From Terriglobia bacterium (GTDB lineage: Bacteria; Acidobacteriota; Terriglobia; Terriglobales; Acidobacteriaceae): DNA of 64,000 nt. This document shows, one piece after another, positions 36,246-44,497 of this stretch. The notes under the pieces were generated by a model. That model saw nothing but the letters and a program-made list of their open reading frames with translations. It had not been told where the DNA came from and searched no databases. Where the stretch lies: positions 397,234 to 461,233 of the forward strand of contig JAIQEU010000004.1 in the NCBI GenBank assembly GCA_020073665.1, given 5' to 3'. Within the stretch, counting starts at the first letter, position 1; each line of letters starts with the position of its first letter. The position numbers and the translations under genes are program-made.

Positions 36246-36517
36246 GACGGGCCTCCCTTGGAACAACTTTTACAGAAGTGGGGTGACGTCTTCGTTTCGT
36301 TTTGGCTGTTTTCCTTTGGGCCGATGTGTCGCTTCCACGGGTTGCGAGAACCATCGCTCGGTTCTAACCCGCTGGTCGCCTTGCGCAATGGGTGCTGATT
36401 TTGCCGATTGCCTTCGGCCAGCCAGCATTCTGGCAGCAGTGGACTCCGCCAGCGCCTCGCCCCGATTTGAAAAATGTCTCTGCATTGGTTTCTCCTTTCC
36501 CATTCCCTGCTGGAGGG

Positions 36518-37210
36518 TCAAGCAGCGCGTGGTATCGAGCCGATGCCGCTTTCCAGCAGGCGTTGTACATCTTCATCGCCGACTTGGCTGAAGTCCTGAT
36601 ACCACTGCGACACGGCAAAAAACAGTTCTGGTTCTGCCACGCTAATGACCTCGTCTGCCTCCATCCGGATCGCACTGCAGCCGGAGGCTGGAACAACGGG
36701 CACGGCTACCACAACTCGCGCCGCCTTCCGTCGACGGATAGCTGCAATCGCAGCCAGAATGCTGCATCCGGTTGCGATGCCATCGTCCACCAGGATGACG
36801 GTCTTTCCTGCCAGCTCCCGCGGTGGGCGGCCGCCTCGATATAACCGTTCGCGGCATTCGAGTTCCCTTCGCGCGGCCGTAGCCGCCTTCCGGATGTCCT
36901 CTTCGGAAATGTGCAGTCCCGCGACCATCGAGACATCGAGCACCTGCACGTCGCCCTCGGCAATCGCACCCATGGCCAGTTCCTGGTTCCACGGGGTACC
37001 GAGCTTGCTGACCACAAGAACATCCAGCGGGATGCCCAGGGCATCCGCCACGGCGAAAGCCACGGGCACGCCACCCCGAGGAAGCCCCAGTACCATCACG
37101 TCGTTGCAACCGGAGTATGCCAACAGCCTCCTCGCGAGCACGTGCCCTGCTTCGACTCGATTCGTGAACGGGAGCACTTCAAGGTCTTCGTCTTCTTCTC
37201 GGAACAACAT
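36518..37210 (-). CDS. Phosphoribosyltransferase family protein
   Basis: A 230-aa type I phosphoribosyltransferase. The PRPP-binding loop VILVDDGIATGCSILAAI (about residues 136-153) is canonical, and VMVLGLPRGGVPVAFAVADALGIPLDVLVVSKLG is the pyrophosphate-loop region. This subgroup (with KLGTPWNQELAMGAIAEG) is found in stress and dormancy clusters and has no proven substrate. The flexible hood region is short. It lies between a receiver-domain protein and a SnoaL-like gene on the same strand, which may be one transcription unit. Confidence 0.88.
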   Translation of the reverse strand: MLFREEDEDLEVLPFTNRVEAGHVLARRLLAYSGCNDVMVLGLPRGGVPVAFAVADALGIPLDVLVVSKLGTPWNQELAMGAIAEGDVQVLDVSMVAGLHISEEDIRKAATAARRELECRERLYRGGRPPRELAGKTVILVDDGIATGCSILAAIAAIRRRKAARVVVAVPVVPASGCSAIRMEADEVISVAEPELFFAVSQWYQDFSQVGDEDVQRLLESGIGSIPRAA

Positions 37211-37290
37211 GGCTACGACCTTTGTTGCGTATGCGGATCACACGCTCTAGCCATTCAGTTCACCGCCATCCTGCACACCGCGGCTGCACC

Positions 37291-37665
37291 TCAGGCTGCC
37301 GTGTGGGACCGAACTTCCACCTCAGCGGGAAACAACGCAGACAACGCGGACAGAAGGCCCGCGCTGCCCTCCAATGCGTATACCCGGCCTGTCGCCGGAA
37401 CCTCGGCGTCTCGACCGGCCCCGCAGACTAAGAGAACCGGGGTGTTCGCCTTCTCCTTGGCCTCGACTGCCAGCACGTATTTTTCTTCGGCTGGAAATCG
37501 GTGCCCGACAATCACAGCGTCAAATCTCTCGCGATTCAGGAACTCCAACGCCTTCTTGACACTGGTGGCTGCCGTCACGTCGTAACCAGCTTCCTCCAGG
37601 GCAGTCCGCCGGCTCTCTGAAACCATCGTGTCGAAAGACACACATAGAATCTTTCGCTCGGGCAT
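37291..37665 (-). CDS. Receiver-domain protein lacking the phospho-acceptor Asp
   Basis: A 124-aa stand-alone CheY-like protein. It opens with ERKILCVSFDTMVSESRRTALEEAGYDVTAATSVKKALEFL, the beta1-alpha1-beta2 of a receiver, but the strand that should end in the phosphorylated aspartate reads FDAVIVGHRFP, with glycine at that position. The beta1 acidic pair is also changed to SFD. It is therefore likely not phosphorylated and may act as a pseudo-receiver. GGAT precedes the start. No histidine kinase is nearby. Confidence 0.82.
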   Translation of the reverse strand: MPERKILCVSFDTMVSESRRTALEEAGYDVTAATSVKKALEFLNRERFDAVIVGHRFPAEEKYVLAVEAKEKANTPVLLVCGAGRDAEVPATGRVYALEGSAGLLSALSALFPAEVEVRSHTAA

Positions 37666-37740
37666 AGTGATCCTTTCCCCGGCATCGTGGCCGGTTATTC
37701 GCTCCAGTAGAAGGTCGCGCCGCCATTGGGCAGCGGCTTG

Positions 37741-38091
37741 TTACGCCGCTACCGCCGGCTTGCCAGGACGGATTTCCACTTTCTTTTCCTCCGTCGCAGC
37801 AGGCTTTATGCTAGCCAGCTTGGCAAGCGCCTTACCCGTCAAAACCGTCAAATGGATGGTCGCTATCGCGCCGAAGATAGCGGGCACGATGTACACGTTC
37901 TCAATTCGCCAGAGCCAGTGTCCGAATACGGGTGAGCCGAGCCAGGCCCCTACCCAACCCAGAATCAGCTTCCCGAAGAAAGCGTCATTCCCCTCAAGAA
38001 ACCGATAGCGAATCACGTTGTGGTAGACAGCAGCAACGACTGCCCCAATGAGAGTGAGAATCAAAAAGGAAAGCAAGCTCATTCCCAGCAT
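37741..38091 (-). CDS. Small membrane protein (GlsB/YeaQ/YmgE-like)
   Basis: A 116-aa protein with three hydrophobic segments (SLLSFLILTLIGAVVAAVYH; KLILGWVGAWLGSPVFGHWLW; IVPAIFGAIATIHLTVLTG) and a Lys/Glu-rich tail. The glycine pattern of the central helix resembles transglycosylase-associated (YeaQ/YmgE) stress membrane proteins, but the match is loose. GGAGG 7 nt before the ATG at 38091 fixes the start; the open frame to 38223 is not used. Confidence 0.7.
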   Translation of the reverse strand: MLGMSLLSFLILTLIGAVVAAVYHNVIRYRFLEGNDAFFGKLILGWVGAWLGSPVFGHWLWRIENVYIVPAIFGAIATIHLTVLTGKALAKLASIKPAATEEKKVEIRPGKPAVAA

Positions 38092-38418
38092 ATGTGTACC
38101 TCCTTTGGGACCAGGGGAGACCAGAGTGGCCTTCCTGAAGAACGAGGTCCGGAACTGGGTCAAATGAACAGCGCCGAATCGAAGTCCCAAGTCGAGGCTT
38201 GATCCGCAAATTGATCTTTTCATCTTTAATTCTAGGCCGGCACCATCGCAGACTCAATACTTCCGGCAAGTGATGATCAGGGATTGGGGGCCCAAAACGG
38301 GATTCCGGCCTTTCTCTGTGGGTACAGAGCGGCGACGGTGAGTACAATAATGACGTCACACTCGGTTGTGATTGGCCGCGCGGATTGCGCCGGGGGGGGC
38401 CCGAGGGAACATCCCCAG

Positions 38419-38470
38419 CTGAGGTGGCCCATGCCAGTGTTGATCTTGCCCACCTCAGTCCGTTTTTTTT
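38419..38470 (+). terminator. Rho-independent terminator-like structure in a gene-free region
   Basis: CTGAGGTGG (38419-38427) and CCACCTCAG (38450-38458) form a 9-bp stem with a 22-nt loop, followed two to three bases later by eight Ts. No gene ends just upstream on the plus strand; the 800-bp gap 38092-38893 has no convincing CDS. It could end a small untranslated RNA transcribed from about 38300, or be an attenuator ahead of mddA. Confidence 0.5.
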
Positions 38471-38893
38471 CCTTGTTGTAACGTTGCTGTGCATTGCCAA
38501 CACACTCGAGCCACGAACACTTCGTCGAAAATGAGTTCTAACGCGCTGAAACCGCTAGCCCTGCTCTCAATCGCGGAAGCACTCGATCCAATCTACTCAG
38601 TTCCCTCGTTGATTTGTGTCGGTTACTGCCGGATTGCCCGTCACTCAGGTGTAACCCCTGGATCCTTTTACAAATCATCTACAAGTCGCTGACAAGAGCG
38701 TGACATGTCTCGGTCCGCCGCGCGGTACTTTGATCTTGCACCGGGCCTGCGGTCGGGCCGCGGTTAGGCGAGATTCTTGGTGGAAAATGTTTACCCTCCA
38801 CAAGAGTTTTGCGCCGAAGCAGAAACAACCCATATCGAGCGCCGTCAAATCCCCCCTGGCAGCTGCTGATCCGCACAGTCTCAAGGAGAAGAC

Positions 38894-39676
38894 ATGTTGA
38901 GCCGAACCGCTGCGTTTTTTTATGGTGTTGCCTGCTATCTCGCGTTTTTTGCAACTTTCCTGTATGCGATTGGTTTTCTAGGAAATTTCGGCGTGCCGAA
39001 GTCCATCGATTCGGGACCACAGGTACCCTTCACCTATGCCTTGGCGATCAACTCTGCACTGCTGGGATTATTCGCTCTGCAGCACAGTGTGATGGCCCGA
39101 CCATGGTTCAAAGCGGCGTGGACCATGATTGTGCCGATTCCGGTTGAGCGCAGCACGCATGTACTGTTCTCCAGTCTCGCCTTGCTGCTGTTGTTCTGGA
39201 AATGGCAGCCCATGGGTGGGGTGATCTGGAATGTGGGCAGCACCTTCGGACGGCTCGCGCTGGAGGCTCTGTACGCCGTTGGCTACCTGACCGTGCTCGC
39301 GACCACCTTTCTCATCAATCATTTTGATCTATTCGGGCTGCGCCAAGTGTGGCTGCATTTGCGCGGGCGCGCATACACATCCATCAAGTTCCGTACCCCC
39401 GGCCCATACCGCTATGTCCGGCACCCCTTATATGTGGGATGGCTGCTGGTGTTCTGGTCGGCCCCGGTGATGACATCGGCGCATCTGGTCTTCGCCATCG
39501 CCACCACCGCGTACATACTCGTAGCGATTCAGTTCGAGGAACGAGACCTCGTCCGAGTTCATGGAGAGTACACCGAGTATCGCCGCCGGGTCCCAATGAT
39601 CCTGCCCACTGGTTCCACTCTGCGACGAGACAGCACTGATGTGCTCGGAAGGCCCGCGCCTGAAATGGAAACGTAG
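38894..39676 (+). CDS. mddA: Methanethiol S-methyltransferase, MddA type (NnrU-like)
   Basis: A 260-aa integral-membrane SAM-dependent methyltransferase with about six hydrophobic segments. The sequence closely follows MddA as I recall it: AFFYGVACYLAFFATFLYAIGFLGNFGVPKSID, LQHSVMARPWFK, PIPVERSTHVLFSSLALLLLFW, FLINHFDLFGLRQVWL, FRTPGPYRYVRHPLYVGWLL (SAM-binding segment) and QFEERDLVRVHG. MddA converts methanethiol to dimethyl sulfide, a route independent of DMSP. It stands alone, preceded by GGAGAAGAC. The main alternative is another isoprenylcysteine-methyltransferase-like enzyme, but the many shared motifs favour MddA. Confidence 0.85.
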   Translation: MLSRTAAFFYGVACYLAFFATFLYAIGFLGNFGVPKSIDSGPQVPFTYALAINSALLGLFALQHSVMARPWFKAAWTMIVPIPVERSTHVLFSSLALLLLFWKWQPMGGVIWNVGSTFGRLALEALYAVGYLTVLATTFLINHFDLFGLRQVWLHLRGRAYTSIKFRTPGPYRYVRHPLYVGWLLVFWSAPVMTSAHLVFAIATTAYILVAIQFEERDLVRVHGEYTEYRRRVPMILPTGSTLRRDSTDVLGRPAPEMET

Positions 39677-39981
39677 GTTGTTTCGGAGATCCAGTCAACT
39701 CGCATCCGTGCGAGTCAGAGCTAATTGGCTGCGAAACGCTGGCGTTAAAGATGGCCGTCCTTATTAATGGCTGCCTGAGGGGGTGGATACGCGCACGGCG
39801 GCCGCCCGGGCAGTCAGTGGCGTTTGGATTGGACGTATTTCCTTAATTCCAATTCCCGAAATGGTTGATCACAAGGCGTATGATGGATGCGAAACGCTGA
39901 GAGTTGCAGTTCCTATAGCGGTTTCCCCCGGAAGTTGATCGTCTCGGGCTCCCGGTGACAGCCAGCCGACAGGAGGTCGAA

Positions 39982-40821
39982 ATGAAGGATCACACACTCA
40001 TAACCCTGCTTTTGTCGACGGCCCTTGCGCTTCCCGCGTTCGCGCAGCAGAGCAGCTCAAGTTCAAACGCGCCCCTTCCTTCACAAAGCGAGAACACGAT
40101 CTGCAATGAAGAGCTGCAGCCCGCGTCCAGCGGGGACTTCTGGAACGGTGCCGAACCCAATCTCGCAAATCTCATCGGGCACCCACTTGCCGGCAAGAAG
40201 TATGTCCAGGGGCAGGTTCAGCCCATCCAGGACTGCGTCAATAAACTGGATGACGTGGCCGCGTCCCACACCAACATGATCAAGGACATCGATGGCCGCA
40301 GCCACCAGGGCATTGAACTGGCTTCCGCCAGGGTCAAGGAGGCCGATGAGCACGCCATCGACGCGGACAACCGCGCGAAGACCGCGCAGCAAGCGGCCAC
40401 TCAAACCACGGCCCACCTTTCAACCGTGGAGCAAGTTGTCGGCAACATCGACCAGTACATGGGCGGCACGCAAACTGAGATTGACTTCCGTCCCGGCCAG
40501 ACCGTCCTGAACAAGAAGGCGAAGGAGGCTCTCGACCAGATGGCAGCTCCGCTGAAGGATCAGCGCAGCTACGTGATCGAAGTCCGCGGTTTTTCCTCGG
40601 GCCACGGCCAGGCTGCGATTGCAGCTTCGCAGCAGATGGCGGGCTCGGTCGTGCGTTACCTGGTGCTCACCCACAAGATCCCCGTCCACCGCATTTACGT
40701 GGTGGGAATGGGCAACGCGCCGGTAGCAGCCGTGGCCGGAACCAGGGCTAAGCGTGCGAGTAGTGGACGGGTCGAAATCAGCCTGCTTAAGAACGATCTG
40801 GTGAGTTCAGTGCAGCACTGA
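39982..40821 (+). CDS. OmpA-family protein with coiled-coil region
   Basis: A 279-aa exported protein. A signal peptide (MKDHTLITLLLSTALALPAFAQQ) is followed by a low-complexity stretch, a helical probable coiled-coil (about 85-155; many Ala, Lys and Asp, e.g. RVKEADEHAIDADNRAKTAQQAATQTTAHL) and an OmpA-like peptidoglycan-binding domain (about 165-270; EIDFRPGQTVLNKKAKEALDQMA, VIEVRGFSSGHG, VGMGNAPVAA, GRVEISLL). AGGAGG at 39971-39976 sets the start at 39982. It should tether the outer membrane to the wall. It stands alone; the 305-bp gap before it shows nothing else. Confidence 0.87.
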   Translation: MKDHTLITLLLSTALALPAFAQQSSSSSNAPLPSQSENTICNEELQPASSGDFWNGAEPNLANLIGHPLAGKKYVQGQVQPIQDCVNKLDDVAASHTNMIKDIDGRSHQGIELASARVKEADEHAIDADNRAKTAQQAATQTTAHLSTVEQVVGNIDQYMGGTQTEIDFRPGQTVLNKKAKEALDQMAAPLKDQRSYVIEVRGFSSGHGQAAIAASQQMAGSVVRYLVLTHKIPVHRIYVVGMGNAPVAAVAGTRAKRASSGRVEISLLKNDLVSSVQH

Positions 40822-41061
40822 TACCATCCGCTGGCGGTGACGGTGCGACTCGTCGACGCGAGACGTCAGAAAAGCAGCCGACGTCCGCTTTTGTCCCCGG
40901 CCTACAACTAGCGACCGCGCCTCCGCGTCTCGCTCACTGGCCTGCCACGCACGCTCAACGGTGAGGCCCGTCACTGTATTCACCGGTGCCACTGTGTTAT
41001 TCCGCACAGGGATGAGTTGTGCCGCCACGCAGCGATCTAATTCATCACCGTCGTAAAGGTC

Positions 41062-41895
41062 GTGTCGGCGGAAAAGAGGTTCGTTGTGCCAGTCATCACA
41101 GTATCCAGAGGATCTTTTAGCGGAGGCAAGATGCTGGCCGAAAGCCTTGCCCAGAGGCTCGGCTATCGCTGCATCGATCGAGATCAGATTATCCAGAAAG
41201 CTGCGGCATGGGGCGTGTCTCAGGATGACCTGAGAACAGCCATCGCAAGGCCGCCGACTTTTCTAGGGCAGTCCCACCACACAAAGTACATTTACCTCGC
41301 CTTCATTCAGGCGGCACTTACCGAGGAAGTCAGAACAGGGAACGCGATCTACCACGGCCTGGCCGGGCATTTGCTGCTCGGCAAGGGACCCCACGTCCTG
41401 CGGACCCGCGTCATTGCTCCCATGGAATTCCGCATCGGCAGGCTGCAGGACCGACTCAAGTGCAATCGGAAGGACGCCATTGCATACATCGGAAAGATGG
41501 ACGATGACAGGCGCAAGTGGACCCGATTCCTCTACGACGTGGACTGGGAAGATGCATCACTTTACGACATCGTGCTCAACCTGGAACACATGAATTTGGA
41601 AGAAGCATGCGACGTTATCTGTGCTGCGTCGCGGCTGAAGTACTTTGAGATGACTCCAGAAAGTCAGAGGGCCATTAACGATCTCGCCACGGCTAGCCGC
41701 GTCAAGGCAAACCTGGCCATGAATCCTGCCACATCAAACCTTCGGTTTGAGGTGGTGGCGCAAGGCGGATCGGTATCCATCGAGGGAGGCGTCGTTGGTC
41801 CTGATCAGGCCAAGAAAATCGGCAGCATTGTCCGGGCGGTCCCTGGCGTCACGGAAGTCCACATGGACCAACTGGCGCTCGTTACTCACTTTTAA
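41062..41895 (+). CDS. Cytidylate kinase-like protein with C-terminal BON-like domain
   Basis: A 277-aa protein. Residues about 8-195 resemble the cytidylate-kinase-like family (PVITVSRGSFSGGKMLAESLAQRLGYRCIDRDQII, where the P-loop lysine is kept but the loop is SFSGGK, not GxxGxGK). Residues about 205-277 look like a BON-type alpha/beta domain (ANLAMNPATSNLRFEVVAQGGSVSIEGGVVGPDQAKKIGSIVRAVPGVTEVHMD). The combination is uncommon. It starts at GTG 41062 after a weak AAAGG. A weak CRP-like palindrome with two mismatches (40993-41008) lies upstream. The substrate is unknown. Confidence 0.8.
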   Translation: MSAEKRFVVPVITVSRGSFSGGKMLAESLAQRLGYRCIDRDQIIQKAAAWGVSQDDLRTAIARPPTFLGQSHHTKYIYLAFIQAALTEEVRTGNAIYHGLAGHLLLGKGPHVLRTRVIAPMEFRIGRLQDRLKCNRKDAIAYIGKMDDDRRKWTRFLYDVDWEDASLYDIVLNLEHMNLEEACDVICAASRLKYFEMTPESQRAINDLATASRVKANLAMNPATSNLRFEVVAQGGSVSIEGGVVGPDQAKKIGSIVRAVPGVTEVHMDQLALVTHF

Positions 41896-41995
41896 AGCCC
41901 AGCTTCGCCTCTCTGTCGATTTGTGCGAGGCTCGGTAGCCACGGCAAACCGATTACGGTTGCCCGAGTGACGGGCTATCCGGAAGCATGGGTAGC

Positions 41996-43348
41996 CTATT
42001 TCACTCGTCCCACAATCAGGTCGCTAGGCCCGGGGAGGTTGATCCGGCATACCCCGGTGAATCCCGCAGCCTCCATCCAGCGCGTGTATTCGGACTCGCT
42101 GTAACTGGCACCGTCGCGGGTGGCGACGAGCATGTTCAGTGAGAACAGTGCCGCCTGTTGCGGTCCGGTTTTGTCAGGATTGAGGATGAAGTCTTGCACG
42201 ACGAGGCGGCCGTTCGCCGCGAGCGCCTGCCGGGCACGGCGGAAGATGTCCCGGTTCTGCTCCTCGGAAAACATGTGGCAGATCGCGTTAAGCATGATGA
42301 TGTCATAGCCGGAGCCAAAGTCATCTTGGAGCATGTCTCCCGCGCGAAGGCTGACTTGCGCTGAGACACCGGCCTGGCTGACATATTCAGCAGCGAGGGG
42401 CACGACCTCCGGGATGTCGAGGATCTCGCACTGCGCATCGGGACAAGCTTTTGCGAGCGCGATGGAGTATGCGCCGGAGCCACCGCCGAGATCGAGGATG
42501 CGATGAACGCCGGCCGTGCCCAGGGCCTTCACAACCAGTGGGGCGCGCTCCTTGGCGTTGCGCTGCATGGCGGCGATGAAGTTGCGCGTCCATTCGGGGG
42601 TATCGCGACCGATCGGGATGCGCGTACCACTGCGCACGGCGTCGGTCAGCGTGCTCCAGCGATGCCAGATGTTGGCGGTATGCAGCAGACCATTGCGGTG
42701 GTTGTCTTGGGAGCCCTGAACAAAGAAACGTGCTGATTCGGGCTGGTTCCTGTAATCGTTGCCGCTCTTGGAGAGAAGTCCGAGGGCAACGAGTGCGTTG
42801 AGCAGCATGCCCACGGCGCGCGCATTCGCATGGACCCTCGTCCCGATCTGTTCGGCATTGGCTCCGTCCCCAACGGCGGTAAAGATGTCGAGTTCAAGCG
42901 CTGTAAGAATGCACCGACTCGGCATGTAGCCGCGGATCATCTGGTCGAGGCGATCGGGCAGCATCCCTGCTTTCTCGCGGGCAGCCATCGCGGCACGGAA
43001 CTTTTCTCCATGCTCGAGCGACATGGCCTTCATCGCCGGGGCATCATTCCACACGAGACGATCGACGGGCTTGCCATCGTGCAGATGCGTACCGACAATT
43101 TCGGATACATCAGCGGGTTGCACACGCCGGTACCACACCCCTTCCGGATAGACGACCATCACGGGACCTTCATCGCACAACCCCATGCAGCCGCAGGTAG
43201 TGAGTTGTACATGGTGGTTGAGGCCGCGTGCCTGTGTCTCGCGATCCAGCGCGTCGAACACGGCGGATGACCCGCTGGCCGGGCAGGACGGGACGCCTTC
43301 TGGCTTTTGTTGGGTGCAGACGAACAGGTGAAAGCGGAACGGTTCCAT
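41996..43348 (-). CDS. [2Fe-2S] ferredoxin-methyltransferase fusion protein
   Basis: A 450-aa two-domain protein. Residues 1-95 are a thioredoxin-like [2Fe-2S] ferredoxin: FHLFVCTQQKPEGVPSC gives the first cysteine pair and TTCGCMGLCDEGPVMVVYPEGVWY the second. Residues about 125-450 form a SAM-dependent O-methyltransferase of the small-molecule type, with a winged dimerisation region (LTALELDIFTAVGDGANAEQIG) and SAM motif ILDLGGGSGAYSIALAKACPDAQCEILDIPEV. Such an iron-sulfur-methyltransferase fusion suggests a redox-linked methylation or an unusual metabolite. Neighbours give no substrate. GGAG precedes the ATG. Confidence 0.87.
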   Translation of the reverse strand: MEPFRFHLFVCTQQKPEGVPSCPASGSSAVFDALDRETQARGLNHHVQLTTCGCMGLCDEGPVMVVYPEGVWYRRVQPADVSEIVGTHLHDGKPVDRLVWNDAPAMKAMSLEHGEKFRAAMAAREKAGMLPDRLDQMIRGYMPSRCILTALELDIFTAVGDGANAEQIGTRVHANARAVGMLLNALVALGLLSKSGNDYRNQPESARFFVQGSQDNHRNGLLHTANIWHRWSTLTDAVRSGTRIPIGRDTPEWTRNFIAAMQRNAKERAPLVVKALGTAGVHRILDLGGGSGAYSIALAKACPDAQCEILDIPEVVPLAAEYVSQAGVSAQVSLRAGDMLQDDFGSGYDIIMLNAICHMFSEEQNRDIFRRARQALAANGRLVVQDFILNPDKTGPQQAALFSLNMLVATRDGASYSESEYTRWMEAAGFTGVCRINLPGPSDLIVGRVK

Positions 43349-43687
43349 CGTGGTCTCCGATCGTCGATTGATGGTAGCGCTTTATTGTCGGCGACGCAGG
43401 GCCAGTCGGAAAATCGCGGCGAAATGCGGCTCGGTGATTCCGCGTAAGTCGGGGGACGAGGGGTGCCGGGCTAACTTCCGAATGGCCGACCATCCGCCAA
43501 CGACCTCGTCTCTCGCTTCCGACAACTCCGTTAATGGGTCAGGAAATCAGCGAATTTTCACCGCTCAGCAGACCATATGCACTTTGCGCACGCTCTGATG
43601 GACCGAGGGCAGTGGACCTTCCATCCGGGAAACTGGTTGATTACGTGCAACGGGCCGCAGCTATCGTAGACCTCGCCGAGCAACCGG

Positions 43688-44086
43688 TTAGACATCTCTC
43701 AGTTGGGCCTCATCCATCCCGAAGTAGTGTCCGAGTTCATGGAGCACAGTCTGCCTGACTTCGTGACGGATTTCGCTTTCATTGGAGCAGACGGCCTCGA
43801 TGTTCTTCTGGTAAAGGACAATGCGGTCCGGACCGATAGACAGGTCGAAGACACTTCTTCTCGTAGCCGGTACGCCCTGGAAAACGCCCAGGACCAGACT
43901 GCGAGTCTTGTGGGGCCCGCCGTTCTCGCCCGTCCCACGGCGTTTTCTCCGCGTTCTCTGGGGAGGCTCGTCCTCAACCAAAACCGCGAGGTTGTGCATT
44001 TGTTTGCGAAACTCCTGCGGAAGGGCATCGAGTACTTCCGCAACGAGCTTAACGAAGCGTTCCCGTTCCACCTTGGCACACCTCAC
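43688..44086 (-). CDS. Small metallopeptidase, zincin-like (PF06262 type)
   Basis: A 132-aa cytoplasmic protein with the motif HELGHYFGMDE near the C-terminus, the HExxHxxGxxD form of the minimal zincin family. The N-terminus RERFVKLVAEVLDALPQEFRKQMHNLAVLVEDEP is typical. The start is uncertain: GTG at 44086, or GTG at 44071 with GAGG about 9 nt upstream, which would start the protein exactly at the family border. Length is slightly above the usual 115-125 aa. The biological substrate of the family is not known. Confidence 0.85.
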   Translation of the reverse strand: MRCAKVERERFVKLVAEVLDALPQEFRKQMHNLAVLVEDEPPQRTRRKRRGTGENGGPHKTRSLVLGVFQGVPATRRSVFDLSIGPDRIVLYQKNIEAVCSNESEIRHEVRQTVLHELGHYFGMDEAQLRDV

Positions 44087-44497
44087 TGCTGAGTTCTTTT
44101 TTACCGCACCCGCACGTCAGTGTGCCAGGCCGCTGAGCCGTGTGACCGCGACCTCCGAATGCAGGGGATTTCACCATTTAACTTTCTGCGGAGCTTCCGG
44201 GATGTGGGAAGTATAACCCTGAACGGTCAACCCTAAGAGTGCTGATGAAAACACGAATGCGGCTCTTTCAGGCTTGAGATCGGTGCAGACTGCAGAGGAT
44301 TAGATCGGCAAGTATTTGTGAGATGGGCGGTAAACTTACAGGCATGGCTGCGACCTGAACTCGCGTCCCCACGACAAGGTAAATGAATCGCTACCGCCAG
44401 GCCGCTGCTGCATGCTCGAGTTGCCAAAAAAGATTGTCCGACGTTGAAAGAGCGGATTCCGAGAGTGTCCACGAACTGCTCGAGGAAGGTGTTCATA

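Noticed and set aside
38489..38692. Short frame of 67 codons downstream of the terminator at 38419
   Set aside because: No Shine-Dalgarno and unconvincing composition; the region is better described as non-coding.
40993..41008. TGTGT-TATTCC-GCACA as a sixth CRP-type site upstream of the cytidylate-kinase-like gene
   Set aside because: Both half-sites differ from the others and the A before TCAC is missing, so it was not listed as a site.
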